Numbered from the stretch's first letter, positions 1-5,838 are shown. The stretch is 6,546 nt of DNA from Candidatus Sulfotelmatobacter sp. (GCA_030037575.1 JASHRB010000317.1:1-6546); one strand, 5' to 3'. Numbers and translations: made by a program. The notes: generated by a model from the letters alone, not told the origin.

Positions 1-23
1 TGTAACGCCTCACTTCTTTTTAC
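1..23 (+). repeat. Left terminal inverted repeat of the transposon
   Basis: The first seven bases, TGTAACG, exactly match the reverse complement of 4479-4485. Over 23 bases compared with the reverse complement of 4463-4485, 14 positions agree. Such an imperfect end is normal for this superfamily, where internal transposase-binding sites matter more than a long perfect repeat. The window begins exactly here. That could mean it was cut, or the assembly broke, at a repeated element. Confidence 0.5.
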
Positions 24-184
24 CCCGCTGAAGCTTTCTTTTCTCTGATTAAGTTCCGCCTGGACGGAAGCAATCGCGACAAGACTTCGGAAGCGAATGT
101 GAAGGGGGCAGCCGGTGGCTCGGGATAGATCGATCCCAGGGGATGGCACTGATTTCTTGGATGTAGGATTTGCGAGGTTAGCAC

Positions 185-254
185 CCGGAGGGCGGCGAAG
201 CCCTCCGGCCTAAACCCAATCACGGGAGTTACGGCTCCCGGAGGGAGAACCCTC
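185..254 (+). promoter_or_regulatory. Structured leader that can hide the ribosome-binding site of the first transposon gene
   Basis: Three hairpins follow one another: 185-193 with 200-208 (9 bp perfect, GC-rich), 223-228 with 235-240 (6 bp), and GAGGG 241-245 with CCCTC 250-254 (5 bp, loop AGAA). The last one buries the Shine-Dalgarno GGAGGG (240-245) and ends directly before the ATG at 255. CCCTCCGG at 201-208 can also pair with CCGGAGGG at 238-245, the same sequence it pairs with at 185-192, so exclusive folds are possible. The pairing is seen. A regulatory role is inferred. I found no convincing sigma-70 promoter in 1-184. Confidence 0.45.
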
Positions 255-860
255 ATGCAAATGCTACACCCATGCCGCGGCTCCATCCAGCAGTATGAGC
301 AAGAACTTTCTGAGCCTGATCGTTATCGTCCGGACCGTTGTCCGCTTTGTCACGCGCCCGATCCTCTGCGAGCGCATGGCTTTTATTGCCGCACCTTGGT
401 GGATGTGCAATATGACGGCTCCATCCGCGTTCGTCGTTATCTGTGTCTTCTCTGTAGACGTACCGTTTCGCTGTTGCCAGAGTTCGTCTTGCCCTACCTG
501 CGCTTCGCTATCCCGGTGATCGGTTTGTTCTTGGTGGCGCGTTTGCTCGACCGGCGCACTTTGCGAGCCGCGGCCGAAGCCGCCTTCGAACCCAGCATGC
601 CGTATCAACGTGGCCAGTTCTGGGTACGGCGATTCCAACAACAAGCCATGGCTCTGTGCGCCGCCTTGGCTGGCTTGACGGCCGTCGTGCCAGCGAGAGA
701 TTTTCTGACCCAGGCTTTGCAGATGCTTGCGGCCATCGGTTGGATCCCTGCCCATCGTTTTCTTTTCGCCGCACTGCGCATGCACCTGTTGGGCTGGCCG
801 GGTTTTCTCCTTCCGCACGGTTCTCGTGTCAACCTGTCACTCCGCCCAGCCAGTTGCTAA
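255..860 (+). CDS. DUF6431-type zinc-ribbon protein of the transposon
   Basis: This 201-aa protein has an N-terminal zinc ribbon made by C29-P-L-C32 and C64-L-L-C67. Between them are an HG pair (41-42) and a basic R-V-R-R stretch, followed by R-R-T-V-S-L-L-P (68-75). That arrangement matches my memory of the DUF6431 family, often found beside integrase-type transposases. The part after about residue 85 is hydrophobic and basic and looks helical rather than clearly membrane-spanning. The ATG at 255 has GGAGGG nine bases upstream; ATG 261 is a weaker choice. It is the first gene of the element, with 75 bases to the transposase start. I infer nucleic-acid binding, perhaps at transposon ends or in target recognition, but no activity is established. 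It might instead be an accessory regulator. Confidence 0.85.
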   Translation: MQMLHPCRGSIQQYEQELSEPDRYRPDRCPLCHAPDPLRAHGFYCRTLVDVQYDGSIRVRRYLCLLCRRTVSLLPEFVLPYLRFAIPVIGLFLVARLLDRRTLRAAAEAAFEPSMPYQRGQFWVRRFQQQAMALCAALAGLTAVVPARDFLTQALQMLAAIGWIPAHRFLFAALRMHLLGWPGFLLPHGSRVNLSLRPASC

Positions 861-935
861 GCCAAAACACACAGCGTTTGTCTTGGCGGCCCAGCCTGAG
901 CCGACTATGGTGGCCGATGTTCAGGGTTGGTCCGC

Positions 936-2276
936 ATGGATACGCGCGCCGAAAAAATCGCTTTGTTCCGCTACGCACTCATTGCTCCTTTGGTCTTGGA
1001 GACGCTGCCACGCGGAGAACTCACCCGACGGGCAGAGGAGATTGCTGCGCGCAAGTACGAAATCCCTTTCTCCGAGCGCACTTCGCTTTCCGTCGACACC
1101 TTGCTCGATTGGGCACTGCGCTATCGCCGCGCTGGTTTTCCCGCTTTAGCTCCACAAGCGCGACGCGATCGCGGCCAATCGCGGGTGGTTCCACTGCAGC
1201 TGGCCGAACTGATCGAACGACTCAAACGTGAGAACCCACACCGCACCGGCATGACGTTGCTGCGCGAACTGGCCCTGGTCTCGGGCACGGACTCGCCTGC
1301 CATCTCCCCCGCCACCTTGTATCGCTTCTTGAAACAGCGCGGATTGACCACGCGCCAGTTGCTGGCTGCACCCGCCCACAAAAAGTTCGAAGCCGAACGG
1401 GGTAACCAGATCTGGCAATCCGACATGCTGTTCGGCCCTTACGTTCAGCGCCCGGGCGGCGGACGTATGCAAGCCTTCTTGTACGCCGTTCTCGACGATG
1501 CCAGCCGACTGATCCCCCACGCTCAGTTCTATGCTCACCAGGGGCTCGATGCCTTCCTCGATTGCTTACGCCAAGCGGTCGCCGCTCGCGGCCTGCCCAC
1601 TCGCCTGTACGTGGATAACGCCAAGGTCTATCGCAGTTCCCAGTTGGCGCGCATCGCTGCCGCCATCGGCATCCTGATCACCCACACTCCCCCCTACCAG
1701 CCCGAAGGTCGGGGGAAGGTGGAACGCTGGTTTCGCTCGCTGCGGGAACAGTTTCTGGCTAATCTCGACCCGCAACGAACCCTTTCCCTCCCAGAGTTAA
1801 ACCAACGCCTCTGGGTTTGGATCGAGCAGGTCTATCACCGTTCCGACCACGGCGGCTTGGGGACTACTCCCTTGTTGCGCTGGCAGCGAGACATTGAGCA
1901 GGTTCGGCAACTCCCACCTGCGACCGACCTGCGCCGCTTGTTTTTCTATCGCCTGCCTCGACTGGTGCGCCGTGATTCCACTTTCCTGTTGCGCGGGCAG
2001 TTCTACGAGGCTCCTCCTCAGTTCGTCGGCCAGACCATCGAGGTACGTTTTGATCCGCTCGATCTCTCCCAGGTGGAGATCTACTTTCAGGGGGAAACGC
2101 CAGCCTTGGCGCGACCCGTCGATGCCGTAGTCAACGGCCAGCTGCCTTCCCGCAAGCCTCTGCCCGCCCCAACTCCCCCACCGACCGGCATCAACTTCAT
2201 CGAGCTGCTCGAGCAGAAAGCTCAACCGGCGGAACCAGACCAGGAGCATGACACGGACAAAGAAACTAAGAATTAA
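936..2276 (+). CDS. D,D35E transposase, TniA/TnsB/MuA-like
   Basis: This 446-aa protein should cut and join the transposon ends as a two-metal DDE enzyme. Two N-terminal helix-turn-helix-like regions (about 22-67 and 85-140) would bind the ends. The catalytic RNase H-like core follows: D163 in WQSD, D227 in YVDNA and E263 in GKVER, with exactly 35 residues between the last two. About 345-395 resembles the Mu transposase C-terminal barrel (R-x-x-S-T-F-L-L-R-G-Q-F-Y). The tail from about 405 is proline-rich, then carries INFIELLEQK and a charged end. In TnsB and TniA systems such tails contact the AAA+ partner. I chose ATG 936, with AGGG nine bases upstream, over in-frame TTG 927, which has no spaced site. 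The next gene starts 13 bases after the stop. All catalytic residues are intact. Confidence 0.93.
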   Translation: MDTRAEKIALFRYALIAPLVLETLPRGELTRRAEEIAARKYEIPFSERTSLSVDTLLDWALRYRRAGFPALAPQARRDRGQSRVVPLQLAELIERLKRENPHRTGMTLLRELALVSGTDSPAISPATLYRFLKQRGLTTRQLLAAPAHKKFEAERGNQIWQSDMLFGPYVQRPGGGRMQAFLYAVLDDASRLIPHAQFYAHQGLDAFLDCLRQAVAARGLPTRLYVDNAKVYRSSQLARIAAAIGILITHTPPYQPEGRGKVERWFRSLREQFLANLDPQRTLSLPELNQRLWVWIEQVYHRSDHGGLGTTPLLRWQRDIEQVRQLPPATDLRRLFFYRLPRLVRRDSTFLLRGQFYEAPPQFVGQTIEVRFDPLDLSQVEIYFQGETPALARPVDAVVNGQLPSRKPLPAPTPPPTGINFIELLEQKAQPAEPDQEHDTDKETKN

Positions 2277-2289
2277 GGAGTAACCAGCG

Positions 2290-3090
2290 ATGTGGGAAAC
2301 CTTCTTCGGCTTTAAGAAAACACCTTTCCCGGATTGTCCCGATCCCAAGCAGTTATTTGCCTCGCAGGCCTGGACCCAGGTCAAGGCGCGATTGCAGTTC
2401 CTGGTCGATCACCATGCCACCGGTCTGCTGACCGGCGAGGTCGGAGCTGGCAAGTCCACTGCTGCTCGCACCTTCAGCTGTTCGCTCAATCCCAGTTTGT
2501 ACAAGATCCTCTACCTGCACTGGACTTCCGGATCCTGCCTGGATCTGTTGCGGCAACTGGCACGCGAACTGGACCTGGAGCCGGCGGGCCGCAGCGGGGA
2601 TCTGGTCCGCCAGATCTCCGACACCATCGTGCGCTTGAATCAAAACAAGAAACAGCATCCCATCTTGATCTGTGACGAAGCCCATCTGCTGTGCCATTCC
2701 GCTCTGGAGCAGCTTCCTTTGCTGCTCAACTTCGACATGGATTCCACGCACTACCTGACTCTGCTGCTTGTCGGTCAACCCCTGCTGCGTCGCACCTTGT
2801 CTTTACAGTTGCATGAAGCCTTGCGCCAACGCATTGCCGTGCACTATCACCTGGAAGGACTCGCGCGCGAAGAACTCGACGCCTATGTGGCCCATCAGCT
2901 GAAAGCCGCCGGCCTCAGCCAGCCCTTGTTCGATGACACGGCGATGCAAGCTCTCTATCAGGCCACCAAGGGCATCCTGCGCAAAGTAAACAAACTGGCT
3001 TCCACGGCCTTGCGCCTGGCGGCGCAGCGCAAAACTTCCCTGGTCAATGAAACCATCCTGCTCGATGCCACCAGCGAGGCCCTGCTATGA
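2290..3090 (+). CDS. ExeA/TniB/TnsC-type AAA+ ATPase, transposition regulator
   Basis: This 266-aa AAA+ protein begins with the signature seen in ExeA-like ATPases (F-F-G-F-K-K-x-P-F-P, then D-P-K-x-L-F). Walker A is GEVGAGKS (49-56), Walker B is ILICDEAH (125-132), a sensor-1-like LLLVGQP follows at 158-164, and an LRQRI motif at 178-182 may supply the arginine finger. The C-terminal helical lid ends near residue 265. AAA+ partners of this class (TnsC, TniB, MuB, IstB) assemble on target DNA using ATP and recruit or activate the transposase. Being directly downstream of a TniA-like transposase makes that role likely here, rather than the secretion role of ExeA. AAGGAG lies nine bases before the ATG. 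The stop overlaps the next start as ATGA, so the next gene is probably translationally coupled. Confidence 0.92.
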   Translation: MWETFFGFKKTPFPDCPDPKQLFASQAWTQVKARLQFLVDHHATGLLTGEVGAGKSTAARTFSCSLNPSLYKILYLHWTSGSCLDLLRQLARELDLEPAGRSGDLVRQISDTIVRLNQNKKQHPILICDEAHLLCHSALEQLPLLLNFDMDSTHYLTLLLVGQPLLRRTLSLQLHEALRQRIAVHYHLEGLAREELDAYVAHQLKAAGLSQPLFDDTAMQALYQATKGILRKVNKLASTALRLAAQRKTSLVNETILLDATSEALL

Positions 3091-4085
3091 GAGAGACCGA
3101 TAAACAGAAAGCTTCGACTCCAACCGTGTTGTCCTTGGCCGAGCTGCTCGAACAACAGCCGCCTACGCCACCGCCGGCTCTGGTCGAGCCGGGACTGCTG
3201 CCCGCACAAGGCATCTGGTTTGTGGGCGGAGAGCCGAAAGTCGGAAAATCCCTGTTGGTCGCCAACCTGGCACTGGCTTTAGCCGCTGGCTCTAACCGCA
3301 TTGGCTTTCCCGTTCCGCAGCCACGCCGGGTTCTGGTCTGCCAGTTCGAACTGCCCTTGCCGCAGTTCGTCCACCGCTTGCTGAGCATGCGACACGCGCT
3401 GGGTTCGGCCGCGGATCATCACCTGCTCGTCGATACCCGGGCCACCGGACATCTGCTCAGTGCGCCCCAAGGTCTCAATCACTTCGTAGTGGCCGCCCGC
3501 GCCGCCGCCGCCGAAGTCATTGTGTTAGATCCTCTCTACTCGACTCACGATCAGGATGAAAACGACACCCGCGCCATGGCCGCTCTCTGCCAGGCACTGC
3601 TGCGCCTGCGCGATGCCACCCGGGCGGCTTTAATCGTCGTCCATCACGTGCGCAAATCCATCACCCGAGAAGAAATCGGCAGCGCCTTTCGCGGCTCCAG
3701 TGCCCTGCATGCCGTGGGCGATACCTACATGCTGCTCACTCGCCCTTCGCCCCAGCTGCCCACCCTCGAGCTGCGCTTTCAGTTTCGCTATAGTCCGCCC
3801 CAGCCACCACGATTGCTGAAACTCGATCCCCAATGCCTTTGGTTTTCCAGTGCGGGCTCGGCGCCGATAGCTGCCACTGTCCGCCACAAAGTGGACCCCA
3901 GCGATGTCGCGCAAGCGCTCAGCACTCGTGGTGGCCAGCTTCGCTATAGCGAGCTGCGCCAGCAAATCATGCAACAGACCGAGTGTTCCAAGCGTACGGC
4001 GCAACTGGCTATCCGCCAAGCTTGCCAACAAGGCAACATCCTCCACACCGACGGGCAGTACTCCTTGCCCTTGCTGCTTTCTTGA
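3087..4085 (+). CDS. RepA/RecA-like ATPase with C-terminal helix-turn-helix
   Basis: This 332-aa protein resembles the RepA/KaiC-type P-loop ATPases (AAA_25-like). Walker A is GEPKVGKS (48-55), Walker B is EVIVLDPL (143-150), and VVHHVRKS (184-191) fits the conserved strand-end His motif of RepA-type hexamers. Residues about 270-326 look like a winged helix (Y-S-E-L-R-Q-Q-I, then S-K-R-T-A-Q-L-A-I). A short N-terminal extension carries LAELLEQQ (17-24), echoing the transposase tail. It starts inside the ATGA that ends the previous gene, so all three products are probably made together. Established Tn5053/Tn7 relatives have TniQ/TnsD in this place. I infer a target-selection or assembly role replacing TniQ, but helicase-like remodelling or regulation is equally possible. 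Confidence 0.9.
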   Translation: MRETDKQKASTPTVLSLAELLEQQPPTPPPALVEPGLLPAQGIWFVGGEPKVGKSLLVANLALALAAGSNRIGFPVPQPRRVLVCQFELPLPQFVHRLLSMRHALGSAADHHLLVDTRATGHLLSAPQGLNHFVVAARAAAAEVIVLDPLYSTHDQDENDTRAMAALCQALLRLRDATRAALIVVHHVRKSITREEIGSAFRGSSALHAVGDTYMLLTRPSPQLPTLELRFQFRYSPPQPPRLLKLDPQCLWFSSAGSAPIAATVRHKVDPSDVAQALSTRGGQLRYSELRQQIMQQTECSKRTAQLAIRQACQQGNILHTDGQYSLPLLLS

Positions 4086-4136
4086 GTTTGCGGTTGGGTC
4101 GCGCCGCCGCAAACCCTGCCCTGCGGGGAGCAGGGC
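4086..4136 (+). other. Tandem hairpins directly after the last transposon gene
   Basis: GTTTGCGG (4086-4093) pairs perfectly with CCGCAAAC (4107-4114), and GCCCTGC (4118-4124) pairs with GCAGGGC (4130-4136) around a five-base loop. Neither is followed by a T tract, so they are more likely 3' mRNA-stabilising structures than terminators. The first starts on the base after the stop codon. Confidence 0.5.
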
Positions 4137-4185
4137 CCGAGACTGGGGCGACGATCTGCGCCCAGATCATTCGCACTCAGTCCCA

Positions 4186-4225
4186 AGCCCGCGCGGTCCC
4201 TAAGACTGTGCGGGCTTTCTCTTCC
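4186..4225 (+). terminator. Intrinsic terminator of the transposon operon
   Basis: AGCCCGCGC (4186-4194) pairs with GTGCGGGCT (4208-4216), giving nine base pairs with one G-T, a 13-base loop, and the pyrimidine run TTTCTCTTCC behind it. It lies 100 bases after the last gene on the same strand. The T run is interrupted by C, so efficiency may be moderate. Confidence 0.6.
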
Positions 4226-4462
4226 ACCCATAACTGGGACAGACCAGAGCTCCGGTCTCGGAGTCACAAACGCGACGCCGGCCGCGACCCGCTCGTTGGT
4301 CGCGGCCCTCCTCACCGCATCGTGGTTTGCTGGGATAGGATACTCCCTTGCCTATACACGCATGTATCCTATCCCACCCGCACCAGTGTCCTGGTAGCTG
4401 TCTAACTCAAGCACCGAGCGCTATCTGAGAAGGCGACCGGAAGATTCGTTGAGAAAGTGGAT
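4226..4462. repeat. Non-coding right end with three separate palindromes
   Basis: Three inverted repeats lie here: a near-perfect 18-bp palindrome at 4241-4258 centred on GAGCTC with one mismatched pair; 4280-4289 with 4298-4307 (GGCCGCGACC, 10 bp perfect, 8-base loop); and 4331-4343 with 4364-4376 (TGGGATAGGATAC, 13 bp perfect, 21-20 base spacer region). The last has no terminator-like T tract. They could be operators, a recombination site or transposase-binding structure. No ORF here looks real. Confidence 0.6.
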
Positions 4463-4485
4463 GGCAAAGATTGCGATTCGTTACA
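4463..4485 (-). repeat. Right terminal inverted repeat of the transposon
   Basis: CGTTACA at 4479-4485 is the exact inverse of the first seven bases of the window. The junction with 4486 coincides with the point where the minus-strand ORF starting at 4566 stops looking like native protein. If the element makes a 5-bp duplication, as Tn7 and Tn5053 do, the duplicated bases on this side would be CTTGA (4486-4490). Confidence 0.55.
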
Positions 4486-4566
4486 CTTGACCTCTGTGAA
4501 CGATTCGTCCGTCCACTTCTTTCCCTCGTCCCATTCCTGTTTAGCCCGCTCCTCTGGTCTGGTCAT
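4486..4566 (-). pseudogene. 5' fragment of a gene cut by the transposon
   Basis: The ATG at 4566-4564 overlaps the stop of the 250-aa gene as ATGA, so it would be translationally coupled. The frame gives 27 charged residues beginning MTRPEERAKQEWDEGKKW and ending at K27. From base 4485 it runs into the transposon end and continues with 27 Ser/Pro/Leu-rich residues to a TAG at 4402-4404, which look like chance translation. I read this as the start of a third operon gene whose remainder lies left of the window, beyond the transposon. The fragment is too short to name. If the neighbour is a lambda O-like initiator, the partner position would be that of a helicase loader, but this is only an analogy. 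Confidence 0.6.
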
Positions 4567-5315
4567 TGGACATCTCCCAACGCAGCGAGATTTGCTTTCA
4601 ACTCGGCGACACGATCTGATTGAACGCGGGAAATTGGTTCAGCCTTGCCGTATTCCCGCCACAAGCGGAGGAGTTTGTTCTCTGCATCCCGAAGTTGCCT
4701 CTTGATTTTGGTGACTTCGGTATCCGTGCCCACTTTCGGGTACGGCTCATCGCCGCTGTTTATGCGGGTGCCATCCGTACCCGCTTTCGGTTCGACCCCA
4801 CTGCTATTACACACTGTCCCTATATGATTACCCTCTATAGATACAGACTGTATGTTAAGAGGGATATTGGTAGTAGTTATATGAACCGCTTTCGGGTACG
4901 GTTCATCGCTAGTGTTTATGCACCCCTGAGCCGTACCCGCTTTCGGTTCAGGAGACTTTGCTGCTCGAACCTCAGCGGCATCTTTTGCCAGCCTCAACAC
5001 GCATTCCGGGGGAGCGACGGAGATGCACAAGGTACTCTCGACAAACCATTGATTCTTGCCACGTTCGTTCTTATGCAGCCGTTGGGCTACCTTCGCTTTG
5101 ATGAGAGCATCGTTGCGGCGATTGATGGTGCTCTTACCACAGCCAAACCGGAGTGCGGTCACGGTCTCTTTCTCGCGGAATACGTTGTCGGGATTTTTCT
5201 GCTGGAACTCCCAAGCGTGTGCCCAATGGACAAGTTCTTCTAGACTGAGTGCGTGCCAGCCCGGAGACTTTTTTGCTCTCGTCTTCGGTTTTGTCTTCTT
5301 GATCTTTATCTTCAT
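4563..5315 (-). CDS. Winged-helix protein with internal repeats, possible replication initiator
   Basis: This 250-aa protein has a lysine-rich N-terminus (1-17), then a winged-helix-like domain at about 25-95. Its helix-turn-helix reads TALRFGCGKSTINRRNDALI, followed by a basic wing ending GKNQWF. Residues 123-142 and 175-194 are a repeated 20-aa unit (EPKAGT...INxxDEPYPK), 52 residues apart and separated by an S/T/N/I-rich linker. Residues 197-250 look like coiled coil. The ATG has AAAGG five bases upstream. The 64-aa gene ends 17 bases before it, and the cut third gene overlaps its stop. The coding repeats hold four CCRCTTTCGG sites around an AT-rich stretch, as origin iterons sit inside lambda gene O. 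I recognise no specific family. A repeat-containing regulator is the main alternative. Confidence 0.8.
   Translation of the reverse strand: MKIKIKKTKPKTRAKKSPGWHALSLEELVHWAHAWEFQQKNPDNVFREKETVTALRFGCGKSTINRRNDALIKAKVAQRLHKNERGKNQWFVESTLCISVAPPECVLRLAKDAAEVRAAKSPEPKAGTAQGCINTSDEPYPKAVHITTTNIPLNIQSVSIEGNHIGTVCNSSGVEPKAGTDGTRINSGDEPYPKVGTDTEVTKIKRQLRDAENKLLRLWREYGKAEPISRVQSDRVAELKANLAALGDVQ
4730..4949. repeat. Two iteron-like pairs inside the winged-helix gene, candidate origin
   Basis: CCRCTTTCGG occurs at 4730, 4781, 4886 and 4937, as two pairs with identical 51-base internal spacing and a 156-base period. Unit 4733-4793 matches 4889-4949 at 49 of 61 bases. The differences cluster, leaving a 13-base left block and a 19-base right block identical, including third codon positions. 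Each unit also has CGGGTACGG facing CCGTACCCG (4737-4745/4775-4783 and 4893-4901/4931-4939). The repeat is certain. Its role as initiator-binding iterons is inferred from its position in a DNA-binding protein gene. Confidence 0.65.
4801..4885. other. AT-rich segment with nested palindrome between the repeat pairs
   Basis: This stretch is clearly richer in A+T than the repeats beside it. CCCTCT (4831-4836) faces AGAGGG (4858-4863), and inside them ATACAG (4841-4846) faces CTGTAT (4848-4853) around a single base. It could be an unwinding element or cruciform. It encodes the low-complexity linker of the 250-aa protein. Confidence 0.45.
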
Positions 5316-5332
5316 CTCTGCCTTTCTACTTC

Positions 5333-5527
5333 TTACCAGCCGTGTGCTTGCTGGTGATCCGCTAGTGCTGTTGAGACCGCTGTCAAATCGTCGTCGCTCA
5401 AGTTCTGGAGAATCCGGCCTTGGCTCCGGCGAGTTTGCGTGTTCGTCTCGAACGTCACTTTCCGCAGTGCGAGAACTTGCTTTAACGCGGTATCTGCGGT
5501 CGATGTCATTGTCGTTGTCTGTGTCAT
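5333..5527 (-). CDS. Small hypothetical protein, 64 aa
   Basis: I do not recognise this protein. It has a Thr-rich N-terminus (MTQTTTMTSTADTALKQ), a basic centre (TRRSQGR) and an acidic, helical-looking end (LSDDDLTAVSTALADHQQ), without cysteines or a membrane segment. The reading frame is open from a TTG at 5563, but ATG 5527 is preferred because AAGGA (5538-5534) sits six bases upstream. ATG 5533 lies directly against that site. It is first in the operon, 17 bases before the 250-aa gene and about 30 bases after the leader terminator. A small regulator or accessory replication protein is conceivable. The good ribosome-binding site and tight spacing are the main reasons to accept it. Confidence 0.6.
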   Translation of the reverse strand: MTQTTTMTSTADTALKQVLALRKVTFETNTQTRRSQGRILQNLSDDDLTAVSTALADHQQAHGW

Positions 5528-5559
5528 GGTCATTCCTTCTGCGGAGGTCGTCCGCTCAA

Positions 5560-5615
5560 ACAAAAATAAAAGCCCGACCCATGCGTCTTCTTGCGAAGCG
5601 GAGCACGAGTCGGGC
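5560..5615 (-). terminator. Strong intrinsic terminator in the operon leader
   Basis: On the minus strand GCCCGAC (5615-5609) pairs with GTCGGGC (5578-5572). Inside, CGTGC pairs with GCATG, and the tip is CTTC-GCAA-GAAG, a GNRA tetraloop. The T-rich run (5571-5561) follows immediately. It precedes the 64-aa gene by about 30 bases and follows no minus-strand coding gene, so it ends a leader or a free RNA. This points to attenuation or antitermination. Confidence 0.75.
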
Positions 5616-5838
5616 AGGGTTCCATCAACGGCCTGATAAGCGTTGTGGATGTCAATGATGAATCGGAAATTGGTCAGACGTTATCAGGCGAATGACTCGG
5701 TGCGAGACCGTGGAACCCTGCGTAGTTTTCTCTGGAGAGCCGCTGCGTCAGGATGACGCGGGCCTCAGGTGAGGCTACTTACTCCGTCCGGCACAATCAC
5801 GGATCGGTGGTTGTGCGAGAGCGTCTTCTTCTCTCGCT
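5561..5838 (-). ncRNA. Structured leader or free RNA of about 280 nt
   Basis: From a predicted start near 5838 the RNA opens with GCGAGAG/CTCTCGC (5837-5831 with 5821-5815). Next come a 10-bp stem with one mismatch (5816-5791), GCCTC/GAGGC (5775-5762) and GCGTCA/TGACGC (5759-5745). An 11-bp perfect long-range stem (5721-5711 with 5624-5614) then encloses a small hairpin (5710-5698) and a 12-bp stem with one bulge (5689-5678 with 5643-5631). The terminator is last, and it shares two bases with the long-range stem, so the two may compete. No open frame of note crosses it. I do not match it to T-box, cobalamin, RNase P or tmRNA signatures. The pairing is visible; the RNA itself is predicted. Confidence 0.55.

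Larger units (their letters stand above)
1..4485 (+). mobile_element. Four-gene Tn7/Tn5053/Mu-like transposon, apparently complete
   Basis: Four plus-strand genes (DUF6431-type zinc ribbon, D,D35E transposase, ExeA/TniB-type AAA+ ATPase, RepA-like ATPase) lie between a terminal TGTAACG at base 1 and its inverse CGTTACA at 4479-4485. TG...CA ends are usual for the Mu/Tn7 superfamily. The right end is supported independently: a minus-strand gene from the neighbouring operon changes from native-looking to unlike sequence exactly at 4485/4486. No TnsA-like endonuclease, TniQ/TnsD target selector, serine resolvase or cargo gene is visible. The left flank lies outside the window, so a target-site duplication cannot be seen. 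The gene content is well supported. The exact ends are less certain because the terminal match is short. Confidence 0.75.

Noticed and set aside
195..217. Phrase GAAGCCCTCCGGCCTAAACC resembling part of a c-di-GMP-I riboswitch
   Set aside because: The other half of that riboswitch (GGGCAAACC-type segment and partner stem) is missing, and the bases form a simple hairpin with 185-193.
20..818. Minus-strand frames of 88, 184 and 88 aa under the leader and first gene
   Set aside because: They mirror the plus-strand gene with its zinc-ribbon motif and start site. Their own translations show no domain or good start.
4443..4508. GATTCGT at 4443, 4475 and 4502 as transposase-binding sites
   Set aside because: One copy lies outside the proposed end, spacing is uneven and the left end lacks a matching set, so chance is likely.
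4737..4946. Repeats as a CRISPR array
   Set aside because: Only two long units exist, they are in frame in a coding gene, and internal spacing does not fit repeat-spacer units.
4620..5243. Plus-strand 207-aa frame opposite the winged-helix gene
   Set aside because: The minus-strand frame has a start site, helix-turn-helix, coiled coil and operon spacing. The plus-strand frame is cysteine- and leucine-rich shadow sequence.
5561..5838. T-box leader or other named riboswitch
   Set aside because: No T-box AGGGUGGNACCGCG element and no cobalamin, RNase P or tmRNA signature could be found.
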